A stretch of DNA of 64,000 bases from a virus. The position numbers were made by a program, and so were the translations under genes. How positions within the stretch are numbered: the stretch's first letter is position 1; every line of letters starts with the position of its first letter. The stretch is from the IMG/VR virus record IMGVR_UViG_3300025655_000033, positions 1 to 64,000 of that record; one strand, 5' to 3'. Of this stretch, positions 1 to 10,081 are shown piece after piece. Below the pieces are notes generated by a model. That model saw only the letters and a list, made by a program, of their open reading frames with translations, did not search any database and had not been told where the DNA came from.

Positions 1-1
1 G

Positions 2-625
2 GAACTTGATGAAGAGCGAGATGTAAGAAAAAGAAAACTCGCTTATAAAGAAGAAGTTGCAAAAGCTAAGAACTATCTTGAAGATCTTAAGGGTAAATAT
101 TACGAGGAAATCAAGTTGAGACCTGGTGTTACCCAAGAGCAAAAGAAAGCACTTGACTTTTTTAACCGATACAATGAAGAGCAAAGCATAGCTGCTGAGC
201 AACACGAGAAATTTAAAGCTGAAACTAAAAGGCTTTTTTCTGATGATTTCAAAGGTTTTGACATCAATGTAGGAGAAAAGAAATTTAGGTATGGCATTCA
301 AAATGTTGAAAAAGTAGCTGAGAACCAATCAAACATCAACAACCTAATTAAGAAGTTCTTAAATGATAAAGGTGAAGTTGTAGACGCGAAAGGTTATCAT
401 AAGGCTATGTATGCTGCTGATAACATCGACAAAATAGCATCTCACTTTTACGAGCAAGGTAAAGCTGACGCAGTAAAAGAAGTTGTTACTAATTCAAAAA
501 ACCCTAGCACTGAAAAAAGACAAGCAGCTGCTGGTGATGTTTATGTTAATGGATTAAAAGTCAAAGCTATTAGTGGTTATGATTCTTCGAAACTTAGAAT
601 TAAAACAAAAAAATTTAACAATTAA
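2..625 (+). CDS. Putative scaffolding/head protein (5' end outside window)
   Basis: The frame is open from the window edge, so the N-terminus is missing; a TTG at 116 is only an internal codon. The visible 207 residues are almost all charged and helical (rich in Lys, Glu, Ala), with coiled-coil character and no recognisable enzymatic motif. It lies 11 bases upstream of the major capsid gene. In tailed phages the gene just before the capsid gene usually encodes the internal scaffold, sometimes fused to a protease. The role is inferred from composition and position only. A minor head protein is the main alternative. Confidence 0.55.
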   Translation, partial: ELDEERDVRKRKLAYKEEVAKAKNYLEDLKGKYYEEIKLRPGVTQEQKKALDFFNRYNEEQSIAAEQHEKFKAETKRLFSDDFKGFDINVGEKKFRYGIQNVEKVAENQSNINNLIKKFLNDKGEVVDAKGYHKAMYAADNIDKIASHFYEQGKADAVKEVVTNSKNPSTEKRQAAAGDVYVNGLKVKAISGYDSSKLRIKTKKFNN

Positions 626-636
626 AAAAATTTATT

Positions 637-2082
637 ATGGCAGTAGTCGCACCCGTTTATGGGTCAATTAAACCATCTCAGAAACAACAACTTCTTGAGA
701 GCAATTATTTAAACTTTACAGACGGATCTGGAAATGATTTCGCACAACAGTACTTACCTGAGATTTATGAGGCAGAAGTAGAGCGCTATGGAAATAGAAC
801 TTTATCTGGTTTCTTAAGAATGGTTGGAGCTGAAATGCCAATGTCTTCTGATCAAATCGTATGGTCTGAGCAAAACAGATTACATATCGCTTACGATACC
901 GTTACAAAAGCAACAGAAACTACTTTAACATTCGCTTTGAATGCTACAGCTGGACCAACTTTTGTACAAAACGTTATTTCTAAACACCAAACTTTAGTAG
1001 TTATTGATCCTGCAACAGGACAAGACTTAAAAGTTTTTGTAACAGATAGTGTTAACACTTCTCCTACATTAGCTACTATTACAGTTAAGCCTTACACTGC
1101 TGCTGACATGACTGCTTTGTCTGCAACAGCTGGAGCACTTAAAATCTTTGTTTACGGTTCTGAATACAAAAAAGGAACTACAGATGCTGATATTAAGTCT
1201 GTAACACCTTCTTTCACTCAGTACTCTAACTCTCCAATCATTATCAAAGAGAAGTATGCTATCTCTGGATCTGATACTGCTCAAATTGGATGGGTTGAAG
1301 TTGCTACTGAAGACGGTGCTTCTGGATACTTATGGTATTTAAAAGCTGAATCTGAAACTCGTTTACGTTTTGAAGATTACTTAGAAATGTCTGTAGTTGA
1401 AGGAGAATTAGTTTCTGGAGGTTCTACATTAGGTACTGTTGAGGGAATTAAAGGTACTGAAGGTCTATTTGCAGCTGTACAATCAAGAGGTAACGTGTTA
1501 AACAACTTTACCGCTGCTGCTGGATTAGCTGACTTTGATAGCATCTTGAAAAACTTAGACACTCAAGGAGCAATTGAAGAAAACATGTTATTCTTAAACA
1601 GACAAACTTCTTTAGATTTTGACGATATGCTTGCTGGTTTATCTGCTGGAGCTAACGGAGGTACTGCTTATGGATTATTTGAAAACTCTGCTGAAATGGC
1701 GTTAAACTTAGGTTTCACTGGATTCAGAAGAGGTTCTTACGATTTCTATAAGACTGACTGGAAATACTTAAACGATGCTTCTACTCGTGGTGCTTCTAAC
1801 GGAGCTGGACAAGTAGGATCTGGTATCGATGGTGTATTAGTACCTGCTGGAACTTCTACAGTATACGATCAAATCTTAGGAACAAATATCAGAAGACCAT
1901 TCTTACACGTGCGTTATAGAGCTTCTCAAGCTGACGACAGAAGAATGAAATCTTGGATCACTGGTTCTGTAGGTGGAGCTTACACTTCTGATCTTGATGC
2001 TATGGAAGTACACTTCCTATCTGAAAGATGTCTTGTAGTTCAAGCAGCTAACAACTTCGTATTGTTTACTGCATCTGCATAA
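637..2082 (+). CDS. Major capsid protein
   Basis: A 481-residue protein, typical in length for an HK97-fold capsid protein with an insertion. It is preceded by the scaffold-like gene and followed by its own terminator at about 2098-2132, an arrangement expected for the most highly expressed virion gene. Codon use is strongly biased (GCT, TCT, GGA, AAC), unlike neighbouring genes, which also fits very high expression. The N-terminus carries the polar helical stretch usual for these proteins, and no enzymatic motif is visible. The start follows TTATTATGGC, with no Shine-Dalgarno sequence. I infer the function from order, length and codon bias, not from a signature motif. Confidence 0.82.
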   Translation: MAVVAPVYGSIKPSQKQQLLESNYLNFTDGSGNDFAQQYLPEIYEAEVERYGNRTLSGFLRMVGAEMPMSSDQIVWSEQNRLHIAYDTVTKATETTLTFALNATAGPTFVQNVISKHQTLVVIDPATGQDLKVFVTDSVNTSPTLATITVKPYTAADMTALSATAGALKIFVYGSEYKKGTTDADIKSVTPSFTQYSNSPIIIKEKYAISGSDTAQIGWVEVATEDGASGYLWYLKAESETRLRFEDYLEMSVVEGELVSGGSTLGTVEGIKGTEGLFAAVQSRGNVLNNFTAAAGLADFDSILKNLDTQGAIEENMLFLNRQTSLDFDDMLAGLSAGANGGTAYGLFENSAEMALNLGFTGFRRGSYDFYKTDWKYLNDASTRGASNGAGQVGSGIDGVLVPAGTSTVYDQILGTNIRRPFLHVRYRASQADDRRMKSWITGSVGGAYTSDLDAMEVHFLSERCLVVQAANNFVLFTASA

Positions 2083-2095
2083 CAACAACTTGTAA

Positions 2096-2134
2096 TTATT
2101 ACCCTCGTTGTACTGACGGGGGTAATTTTTACTT
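2096..2134 (+). terminator. Rho-independent terminator after the capsid gene
   Basis: TTACCC...GGGGTAA forms a hairpin whose stem extends through TCGT/ACG, with a short loop and a following run of T residues. It lies 15 bases after the capsid stop codon. It probably separates the abundant capsid transcript from the connector genes, with partial read-through. Confidence 0.8.
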
Positions 2135-2161
2135 TTATAAACTATTTAATCTTATTATATT

Positions 2162-2995
2162 ATGGCTAAAAAAGCTACCGCTTCTACAGAAGAAGTATTT
2201 GAAGAAACTATGGTTGTTGAACAACCCAAAAAAGAAACACCAAAAGCACTTGCTAAACCAGAATGGGAAATAAAAGATAGAACGTATTATTTAACTGGAG
2301 CACATAATCCGTTAACATACACCTTATCTTCAAGACACACGTCAAGATATCCATTATTATGGTTTAACAAAGAAACTGGTGATCAAAAAGAAATTAGATT
2401 TGCAACTAATCAAAACTCTCCTTTTGTAGATGAACAAAAAGGCGAAGCAACATTAGGGCACATCATGTTTAAAAATGGTACTTTATTTGTGCCAAAAGAA
2501 AAACAAAACTTACAAAAATTATTATCTCTTTACCATCCAGGTTTAAATATTAAGTATGCTGAATTTGATGCTATTTTAACAGCTAATAACGAATTAGAAG
2601 ACTTAGATATTCAAATAGATGCTTTAGTAGCAGCAAGAGAAATAGATATTGATCAAGCTGAAGCTATTTTAAGAGTTGAAATTGGATCCGCTGTTTCTGG
2701 AATGAGTTCTAAAGAAATTAGAAGAGATTTATTGTTATTTGCAAGAAGAAATCCAGGATTGTTTATTGAATTAGCTAATGATGAAAATGTACAATTAAGG
2801 AATTTTGCAATTAAAGCTTCCGAAGCTGGTATTATAAAACTATCACAGGATCAAAGAACGTTTATGTGGGGTACAAACAACGCTAAACTAATGACTGTTC
2901 CTTTTGATGAAAACCCATACTCAGCTATGGCAGCATTCTTTAAGACTGATGAAGGTGTAGAAATCTTCAAGTCTATAGAGAAAAAATTTAAATAG
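2162..2995 (+). CDS. Structural protein downstream of capsid, function unknown
   Basis: A 277-residue acidic protein beginning with a low-complexity Lys/Glu/Thr/Pro tail (about residues 1-30), then a mixed alpha/beta region and a helical C-terminal half. Its position between the capsid gene and the first connector gene suggests a head-associated role (head completion, decoration or a connector adaptor). I recognise no domain. Hairpins flank it on both sides (after the capsid gene and at 3013-3036), so it may be a separately tuned transcription unit. Confidence 0.6.
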   Translation: MAKKATASTEEVFEETMVVEQPKKETPKALAKPEWEIKDRTYYLTGAHNPLTYTLSSRHTSRYPLLWFNKETGDQKEIRFATNQNSPFVDEQKGEATLGHIMFKNGTLFVPKEKQNLQKLLSLYHPGLNIKYAEFDAILTANNELEDLDIQIDALVAAREIDIDQAEAILRVEIGSAVSGMSSKEIRRDLLLFARRNPGLFIELANDENVQLRNFAIKASEAGIIKLSQDQRTFMWGTNNAKLMTVPFDENPYSAMAAFFKTDEGVEIFKSIEKKFK

Positions 2996-3012
2996 TACGT
3001 AATATTAATATA

Positions 3013-3036
3013 TGGGGTGATTAATTTCACCCCTAT
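3013..3036 (+). terminator. Hairpin, possible terminator or attenuator
   Basis: GGGGTGA and TCACCCC pair as a perfect 7-bp stem around a 6-base TTAATT loop, in the 59-base gap between two structural genes. The downstream sequence is A/T-rich but lacks a clean T-run, so termination may be partial. Confidence 0.55.
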
Positions 3037-3054
3037 ATTATAATAAAAAATAAA

Positions 3055-3786
3055 ATGGCAATAAACGTAGATACAGTTTACAAAACAGTTCTGTTAATAC
3101 TCAATAAAGAACAAAGGGGTTATGTAACGCCTGATGAGTTTAATAAGATAGGTACGCAAGTTCAATTAGAAATATTTGAAAAGTACTTTGAAGATCTCAA
3201 TCAACAACTACGCGTGCCACAAGCTGACAGTGAATATGCTGACAGACAAAAAAACATTGACAATAATATATCCATATTTAAAACCATGGGTGATTGTACG
3301 TATAATGCTGGTGGTTATTTTTTGCCGCCAAGCAATACACACAGAATTGGCACGGTTATATATAAAGATGAAAAAGAATTGCAAAGAGTTCAAAGAAATG
3401 AACTTCTTAATATAAATCTTTCTCCATTAACAAAGCCAACTACAACTTATCCTATATACGTTTATGAAGACGGAACTACTACAAATCCGCCACGTATATA
3501 TGTTTATCCAAAAACTATAACTACAGCTTCTGATATAACGGTTTCTTATGTAAGAAAACCAGCTAATGTTGTTTGGAACTACCAACAATTAGGAGGGGGA
3601 ACCTGGACATCAGGTCCATACATATATAATCCTGCCACATCTGTTCAATTTGAATTAGATGCTACAGAACAAACTAATGTAATAACTAATGTATTATTAT
3701 ACATGGGCATTGTTATTAAAGATCCTCAAATAATACAAGTAGCAGCGCAACAAGCACAAGCAGAAGAAGTAAATAAAAAAAGCTAA
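3055..3786 (+). CDS. Head-tail connector / ring protein
   Basis: A 243-residue protein. The N-terminus contains EQRGYVTPDEFN, a pattern I associate with the first connector protein after the capsid gene in crAss-like and other Bacteroidota podoviruses. A helical N-terminal part is followed by a beta-rich C-terminus (about residues 100-200) and a charged tail. It lies 7 bases before the next structural gene. The likely role is binding the portal to form the head-tail connector. The assignment is from resemblance and order. Confidence 0.6.
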   Translation: MAINVDTVYKTVLLILNKEQRGYVTPDEFNKIGTQVQLEIFEKYFEDLNQQLRVPQADSEYADRQKNIDNNISIFKTMGDCTYNAGGYFLPPSNTHRIGTVIYKDEKELQRVQRNELLNINLSPLTKPTTTYPIYVYEDGTTTNPPRIYVYPKTITTASDITVSYVRKPANVVWNYQQLGGGTWTSGPYIYNPATSVQFELDATEQTNVITNVLLYMGIVIKDPQIIQVAAQQAQAEEVNKKS

Positions 3787-3792
3787 TATATT

Positions 3793-5016
3793 ATGGCAAA
3801 ACCAAATAACGGTTTAATAACCGAAACTAATGGCCAATACTACGCTGGTTCTCAAAGTTTTACAACAACAAGTAGCCAAGCATCGTTTACCACTACGTTT
3901 AATACTGATTTAGTTTTTGGTGCTTATAGCCCTAATACATCAGACTACGGTTTAAATAACTTTGTGTTATATACTAGTGCGTCTGGACTACCTGGTACAT
4001 TTACAGAATACATATCTGCTTATACTGTTGTTGACAATGTTATAACTTTAGGAACTGCCTTACCTGCTAATAGTTATTTAGTAGTACAACTTAAAAGTAA
4101 CAGTGGTGGAAACTATGGCAATGAAAATGCTTTTGGTGATGCTGTTGAAAATAACTATGGTGGATATGCTTACGTGACGTTGAATGATGTTATAAATAAT
4201 TTCTTAGTAGCTTATGTTGGCGCTGGTAAATTAATATCTGATGTTAAAAGAACAGATGTTATATTTCACGCTAAAAGAGGTTTACAAGAGTTTAGTTATG
4301 ATACTTTAAAAAGTATTAAATCACAAGAATTATCTATACCTCCAAGCTTGAGTGTTATATTACCTCAAGACTATGTAAACTATGTTAAGATATCTTGGGT
4401 GGATCAATTAGGTGTTAAACATCAAATATTACCAACTCAACTTACAAGTAATCCTTATACGACACCACTTCAAGACAACGAAGGAGTTCCCATTCAAGAT
4501 AACTACGAAGAAAACTTACAAGGTTCTTCTCAAACAGAAGAAAGATGGGAAGTAGCAAATACCAGATTAATAAACAATATAGCTTCATTAGCGGATTATA
4601 ACAACGGATTAGATCCTAACAATCAATATTGGGACAATGGTAACTTTTATGGCAGAGCTTACGGCTTAGATCCACAAAATGCTAATATTAACGGTACTTT
4701 TACTGTAAACGAAAGAGAAGGTAAAATATCTTTTTCAAGCGACTTAGTTAACAAGCTTATTATATTAGAATATATTTCTGACGGTTTAGCTTATGATATG
4801 GACACGAAAGTTCCTAAAATGGCTGAAGAAGCTATGTACTTACATTTAGTGTATAGCATACTTGCTACAAAAGCAAATCAACCAGAATATGTAGTACAAA
4901 GATTTAAAAGAGAAAGATCTGCAGCACTTAGAAATGCTAAAATAAGATTATCAAATATAAAGCTTAGTGAGATAGTTCAAGTAATGCGAGGTAAATCTAA
5001 GTGGATTAAACACTAA
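3793..5016 (+). CDS. Tail tubular/connector protein
   Basis: A 407-residue protein. The N-terminal 110 residues are Ser/Thr/Asn/Gly-rich and beta-structured. The central part (about 130-230) contains a stretch around RGLQEFSYDTL and LPQDYVNYVKISW that recurs in connector or tail-tube-like proteins of Bacteroidota and marine podoviruses. A helical Arg/Lys-rich tail follows. It sits between the ring-like protein and the giant tail-hub gene, which fits an adaptor between connector and tail hub. The specific tail-tube label is an inference. Confidence 0.6.
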   Translation: MAKPNNGLITETNGQYYAGSQSFTTTSSQASFTTTFNTDLVFGAYSPNTSDYGLNNFVLYTSASGLPGTFTEYISAYTVVDNVITLGTALPANSYLVVQLKSNSGGNYGNENAFGDAVENNYGGYAYVTLNDVINNFLVAYVGAGKLISDVKRTDVIFHAKRGLQEFSYDTLKSIKSQELSIPPSLSVILPQDYVNYVKISWVDQLGVKHQILPTQLTSNPYTTPLQDNEGVPIQDNYEENLQGSSQTEERWEVANTRLINNIASLADYNNGLDPNNQYWDNGNFYGRAYGLDPQNANINGTFTVNEREGKISFSSDLVNKLIILEYISDGLAYDMDTKVPKMAEEAMYLHLVYSILATKANQPEYVVQRFKRERSAALRNAKIRLSNIKLSEIVQVMRGKSKWIKH

Positions 5017-5020
5017 TTAA

Positions 5021-8000
5021 ATGGCTGAAATTAAAAATACTTTTATAAAAGCCAAGATGAACAAGGACCTGGATGACAGGTTAGTTCCTCCTGGAGAATA
5101 TAGAAATGCTCAAAATGTTTCAATAAGTAGATCTGAAGGTTCAGACGTAGGTGCTTTAGAAAACATATTGGGTAACTCTGTTATATCTTCAACTATATTA
5201 AATACACCTAATATAGATGTTGTTGGTTTTTTAGCTGACAATGCTACAAATTATATATATTTATTTCTAAGTGATTACACGGATCCTTATACAGGTGGTA
5301 AACCAACGTTTGCACCTATTGGATCTAATTGTATTATAGCTAGATATAATACTGTTTCTAACATATACACTAAATTAGTTCAAGGAAGGTTTTTAAACTT
5401 TTCTAAAAACAATCCTATAATTGGCGTAAACTTACTGGAGACGTTGTTATTTTGGACTGACAATAGAAATCAACCTAGAAAAATAAATGTAGAACTTGCT
5501 AACCCAGGTAGAATAGCAATTCCAACTTATTACTTAACAGAAGATACTGTTTCTGTAGCAAAACCAGCGCCTTTAAAATCTATAAAACTAACCAACATAG
5601 CTCAAGGTTTACCGCTTCAGTCTACAATGACTAATCCAGCGCAAGAGTTTATGCCTGATGGCACAACTCCTAATCCAGACTATAGCGCTACATGGGCTGG
5701 TGATCCAAACTTTTTACAAGATAAATTTGTAAGATTTAGTTACAGATATAAATTTGATGATGGAGAGTATTCTATAATTGCTCCGTTTACGCAACCATGT
5801 TTTATACCTAAACAACAAGGTTATTTTTTGAACGGAGATCAAGATGAAGCCTATAGAAGTACTATAGTACAATTTGTTGAAAACAATGTAACACAAATAG
5901 GTCTAAATATACCTTTTGAAACAACATCACCAGGTAGTGATTTACATATAACTGACTTAGAAATACTATATAAAGAATCAGATGGTTTAGCTATAAAAGT
6001 AGTAGAGTCTGTTCCTATAAATAGTGTCTTAACAAAAATGCAATCAAATGTAGATAAAACTGTTTACGATTTTACTTATATATCTACAAAGCCTTATAAA
6101 ACTTTACCAGCTGATCAAACAACTAGAGTGTATGATATGGTACCAGTTAAAGCATTGGCTCAAGAGGTATCTGGTAATAGGGTTATGTATGGTAACTTCT
6201 ATGATAGAATGTCTCCTCCTAAATCAATAGACTACGGAGTTGGTTACTCAACTAAAGCTACAAGTAGTCAAGCTGAATATCCAAATCACACTGCTAAACA
6301 AAATAGAAACTACCAAGTTGGTATTGTATTATCTGATAAATTTGGTAGACAATCATCAGTTATATTATCTTCAAAAGATACTGCAAACGATGAAGAAGGT
6401 GTGCAGTACGGTGGGTCTACTATATATTTGCCTTACTACGAAGGAGCTTTAAGCGATATATTAAATTGGCCTGGTTACGCGCTTAGAGTGTTATTTAGTT
6501 CGCCAATACCATCTACTTCTAATATAGAAGGTTATCCTGGTTTATATAACGAAACAAATCCATTGGGATGGTACTCGTATAAGATAGTTGTAAGACAACA
6601 AGAACAAGATTATTACAATGTATTTTTACCAGGTATACTAAACGGTTATCCTAGTGGAACAACTAACTTTGGTACAGAAACAGGGCAGACGGCTAATGTT
6701 GTTTTGATAAATGACAATATAAATAAAATACCTAGGGACTTAACTGAAGTAGGACCAGATCAAAGACAATATAGAAGTAGTGTTCAAATATTTGGTAGAG
6801 TAACACCAGATCCTTTGAATTCTACATTAAATAAACAATATACGCCTGGTATACTTTCAGATACAGTTGTCTCTATATCTACAATAGCAGATACAAATTA
6901 CAATGAAACACAAGGTGTTAATTTGATATATCCTGAATTCTATCAAAGTGAAACAAATCCTTTAATAGGTAGAATAAGTACACAACAAAGTATTGGTACT
7001 TTAGGTAGCGCAAGTTACAGTATAACGCTTGGTGTTTATGAAACTTCACCAGTGGTTTCATTGTTAGATATATACTGGGAAACAAGTTCTACTGGATTAA
7101 TATCTGAATTAAATACAGCTATAAACGAAGGGTTTGCTGGGCCTTATGTTATAAACTTAAATGGTGGGTATTCTCAAAACGAAGGTATGGTCACTGGAAC
7201 TAAAGTGGTAACTGGTGCTTATACTGAAGATAGCGCTAATGTACCTATAACAACACTTGTTAATTTTAGTATTGCATCGGTTATAGATGGAAATGGAGTG
7301 AATAGAACAAGTGAGTTTACATTATCTAAAACACTTAATTCAGCATATCAATTTGATATAGCTACAAATGCTTTGTTTTATTATGGAGATAACTCTTCTT
7401 TCGACGTGGCTAATAGATCTTTTACCTTTACAATAAACTGTCAAGACACTGTTGGAGGTACAACTGAGCAATTACAATTTACTGGGTCTGTTGCTAATAT
7501 AGCTCCTAGTATAACTAATTGCCCTGCGTCACAAATACTATTAGAAGGATTAACTTCTCCTTGGGAAGTTTACACGATGCAAGGAAATAATGGATCAGCT
7601 TCTGGAGTTGATCAAACACAAGGATTAACTTGGAGTATACAAAGTGTTAGTTATAATGGAACGTTAATAGAAAATCAAGATCTATTTACAATAGATGAAA
7701 TATCTGGGGTTATTAATCAGCCAAACGGCAATGCACAAAAAACAGGTAATTATCAATTAGTCATAGGGCTACAAGATGCTGGAGGATTAACTTCATCTAA
7801 TTGTGATCTTTATGTTTCTTTCGGAGTACCACAAGAAATTTCTTTAGAATTTTATTTAGAAACACCTTATGCAGACGATTGGAATGTTGAATGGATTACC
7901 ATTGATGGCACTAGACAACAATCGTTGCCTGGTCCTTGTAATTCTGGATGCGAAACAATTAACACTAGATCAGTGCCAAGTAATAACACGATGACAGCTA

Positions 8001-8173
8001 GAGTAAGTAATATTTCTAATCCACTATCAGATATAGCTCAATATTCATTTATAGTTGATAATGTAGTGGTTAATACACAAACAAAACAACCTCCATTCGA
8101 TGCATCTGTGGAATATACTTTTACAAATGTTCAAGCACAGTCTGAATATAGAGTAGAAGTGTACTATGGTTAG
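5021..8173 (+). CDS. Tail stabilisation/hub protein with Ig-like C-terminal domains
   Basis: A 1050-residue protein starting 4 bases after the upstream stop. Residues 1-50 show the pattern MNKDLDDRLVPPGEYRNAQN with EGSDVGALENILGN, typical of phage stabilisation/tail-hub propeller proteins (P22 gp10-like or T7 gp12-like role). The C-terminal third (about 660-1050) is Ser/Thr/Asn-rich and resembles Ig/cadherin-like repeats, for example the segment around ENQDLFTIDEISGVINQPNG. The protein probably forms the distal tail hub and displays adhesive domains. The next gene may encode the rest of the same ancestral hub. Confidence 0.66.
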   Translation: MAEIKNTFIKAKMNKDLDDRLVPPGEYRNAQNVSISRSEGSDVGALENILGNSVISSTILNTPNIDVVGFLADNATNYIYLFLSDYTDPYTGGKPTFAPIGSNCIIARYNTVSNIYTKLVQGRFLNFSKNNPIIGVNLLETLLFWTDNRNQPRKINVELANPGRIAIPTYYLTEDTVSVAKPAPLKSIKLTNIAQGLPLQSTMTNPAQEFMPDGTTPNPDYSATWAGDPNFLQDKFVRFSYRYKFDDGEYSIIAPFTQPCFIPKQQGYFLNGDQDEAYRSTIVQFVENNVTQIGLNIPFETTSPGSDLHITDLEILYKESDGLAIKVVESVPINSVLTKMQSNVDKTVYDFTYISTKPYKTLPADQTTRVYDMVPVKALAQEVSGNRVMYGNFYDRMSPPKSIDYGVGYSTKATSSQAEYPNHTAKQNRNYQVGIVLSDKFGRQSSVILSSKDTANDEEGVQYGGSTIYLPYYEGALSDILNWPGYALRVLFSSPIPSTSNIEGYPGLYNETNPLGWYSYKIVVRQQEQDYYNVFLPGILNGYPSGTTNFGTETGQTANVVLINDNINKIPRDLTEVGPDQRQYRSSVQIFGRVTPDPLNSTLNKQYTPGILSDTVVSISTIADTNYNETQGVNLIYPEFYQSETNPLIGRISTQQSIGTLGSASYSITLGVYETSPVVSLLDIYWETSSTGLISELNTAINEGFAGPYVINLNGGYSQNEGMVTGTKVVTGAYTEDSANVPITTLVNFSIASVIDGNGVNRTSEFTLSKTLNSAYQFDIATNALFYYGDNSSFDVANRSFTFTINCQDTVGGTTEQLQFTGSVANIAPSITNCPASQILLEGLTSPWEVYTMQGNNGSASGVDQTQGLTWSIQSVSYNGTLIENQDLFTIDEISGVINQPNGNAQKTGNYQLVIGLQDAGGLTSSNCDLYVSFGVPQEISLEFYLETPYADDWNVEWITIDGTRQQSLPGPCNSGCETINTRSVPSNNTMTARVSNISNPLSDIAQYSFIVDNVVVNTQTKQPPFDASVEYTFTNVQAQSEYRVEVYYG

Positions 8174-8208
8174 TACTAAATGTTTACAAAAATAAGTGAT
8201 TATAAATT

Positions 8209-9606
8209 ATGGCAGCAGCAATAGAAATATCTTACTTTAATTCGTTTTGGCTAAAACAGGTGCTTGATAGTGGAAGCAATCCTGTATGGCCAAATGGTTA
8301 TCCTTCTACAACTGGTTTTCCAGGAACTGCTGTTACTGGAGACAATAATTGGTTTATAGAAGAATCAAGAATTAGAGGAGGTTACAACAACACACAAGTG
8401 GACTTAGGTGTTAAAGCTTACATAGTAGAAGAAGAACCTAGGCAACAACGTAGATCAAACGCTTTAATATATTCTGGTATATTTAACTCTAGAACAGGTG
8501 TTAATAATACTAATCAGTTTTCTGTAGGTGAATCTATAACTAAATCAACTGATCCAGCAAATGGATCAATTCAAAAGTTATATGCTGAAGATACAAACTT
8601 AATAGTATTCCAAGAAAACAAAGTAAGTAGAGCTTTAATAGATAAAGACGCTATATACTCTGCTGAAGGAAACGCAGCTGTAACTTCAACTCAATTAGTT
8701 ATAGGGCAAATTGTTCCTTACGCTGGTAACTATGGTATTAGTAGAAACCCAGAAAGCTTTGCTGTCTATGGTTATCAAAAGTACTTTACAGATAAAGATA
8801 GAAACGCTGTTTTAAGACTCTCTATGGATGGTTTAACAGAAATATCATCTTATGGTATGCTTGATTATTTTAGAGACAATCTAAGCAGTATAGGAGAGTC
8901 AGGTAAAATAATAGGTGGTTATGATATTCATAATAAAAACTATACTTTATCTTTACAGAAAACACCAGCTTGGCAAGGTAATTCAGACGATGCTTCATCT
9001 TACGCTACTTTAACTTTTGATGAATTAGTTAAAGGTTGGAGTAGTTTTTACACCTATAAACCTACTTTTGTAACAAGTCTTAAAAACAAATTTTATAGTT
9101 TTAAAAATGGATCTATATACGAACACTATAGTAATCCAGGTGGAGATAATAGAGGTACTTTTTACGGATTATACGCTCCTTCAAATATAACTTTTGTATT
9201 TAATGATAATTCAAATGTTTCAAAAAATTTCCAAACTGTAAACTACGAAGGTGATAATGGATGGCAAGTAACTAGTTTCGTGTCTGACAATCAAAGATTT
9301 GATTACGTTAATAGTGGTTGGGTTAGTTATGATGATACAACAGCTCAAATACCAAGTTACAGTCAAACATATAATGATGGTGGAGTTATTTATAGATTAG
9401 GCTTTGATAGAAAAGAAAACAAGTACTTTGCAAACTTAATAAATAATAGTCCAGCTAGAGATGGTGAGGTTGTATGGGGTAATGAAATGTCTGGTATTAA
9501 AGGGTATTTTGCTACTGTTACTTTTTCAACTGACGCTATAACTGACGTAGGTGGTCCAAAAGAACTTTGGAGTGTTGGATCAAATTTTGTAGTATCTTCG
9601 TATTAA
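8209..9606 (+). CDS. Tail hub protein, second half
   Basis: A 465-residue beta-rich protein. Segments such as NWFIEESRIRGGYNN and SIQKLYAEDTNLIVFQENKV recur in tail-hub or stabilisation proteins of Bacteroidota phages, where I recall them in the same polypeptide as the N-terminal pattern of the preceding gene. The repeated aromatic/Gly strand pattern fits a beta-propeller. It is a virion tail component by context; the exact role is inferred. Confidence 0.6.
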   Translation: MAAAIEISYFNSFWLKQVLDSGSNPVWPNGYPSTTGFPGTAVTGDNNWFIEESRIRGGYNNTQVDLGVKAYIVEEEPRQQRRSNALIYSGIFNSRTGVNNTNQFSVGESITKSTDPANGSIQKLYAEDTNLIVFQENKVSRALIDKDAIYSAEGNAAVTSTQLVIGQIVPYAGNYGISRNPESFAVYGYQKYFTDKDRNAVLRLSMDGLTEISSYGMLDYFRDNLSSIGESGKIIGGYDIHNKNYTLSLQKTPAWQGNSDDASSYATLTFDELVKGWSSFYTYKPTFVTSLKNKFYSFKNGSIYEHYSNPGGDNRGTFYGLYAPSNITFVFNDNSNVSKNFQTVNYEGDNGWQVTSFVSDNQRFDYVNSGWVSYDDTTAQIPSYSQTYNDGGVIYRLGFDRKENKYFANLINNSPARDGEVVWGNEMSGIKGYFATVTFSTDAITDVGGPKELWSVGSNFVVSSY

Positions 9607-9616
9607 ATTAAATTTT

Positions 9617-10075
9617 ATGTCAAAAGAATTAACGAAATCTGTAAAAGAAAAAAGACAAGAAATAATAGATTTAGAAAAATCACTAGTATCAATGGTTGGC
9701 ATGGCAGATGGAGTTTACTTAGGTGACAATCATAAGTATCCGCTAAAACATGTTTTTACAGAAGGATTATATTTAAGAGAGTTAAGATTAGAAGCAGGAA
9801 CAACAGCTATAGGTAAAATACATAAAGAAGATCATATAGTTTTTTTGCTTCATGGAACAGTAGCCGTAGCCACAGATAGCGGAGTTGAAGAGTACACTGC
9901 TCCTTGTTATATAAAATCTCCAGCTGGAATAAAAAGAGTTGCTCACGCTTTAACTGATATTATATGGGTTAACATTCACGCTAATCCTACTAACACTCAG
10001 GATTTAGAAGAATTAGAAAACAATATAATAGCTAAAGATTATTTAGAATATGAAGAATTTAAAAAACTTAAATAA
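9617..10075 (+). CDS. Cupin-fold virion-region protein
   Basis: A 152-residue protein. The middle (about residues 50-115) has the cupin beta-barrel layout: LYLRELRLEAGT, then KIHKEDHIVFLLHGTVAV with metal-ligand-like His/Glu residues, then a second strand set ending near RVAHALTDIIWV. The second motif lacks the full His set, so catalysis is uncertain. Single-domain cupins occur within structural modules of marine podoviruses. A role in host sensing, virion assembly or sugar binding cannot be chosen from sequence. Confidence 0.65.
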   Translation: MSKELTKSVKEKRQEIIDLEKSLVSMVGMADGVYLGDNHKYPLKHVFTEGLYLRELRLEAGTTAIGKIHKEDHIVFLLHGTVAVATDSGVEEYTAPCYIKSPAGIKRVAHALTDIIWVNIHANPTNTQDLEELENNIIAKDYLEYEEFKKLK

Positions 10076-10081
10076 AACAAT

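Noticed and set aside
116-625. Start at a TTG at 116 for the scaffold-like gene
   Set aside because: The frame is open to the window edge and the preceding residues have the same charged helical composition; the true start lies outside the window.
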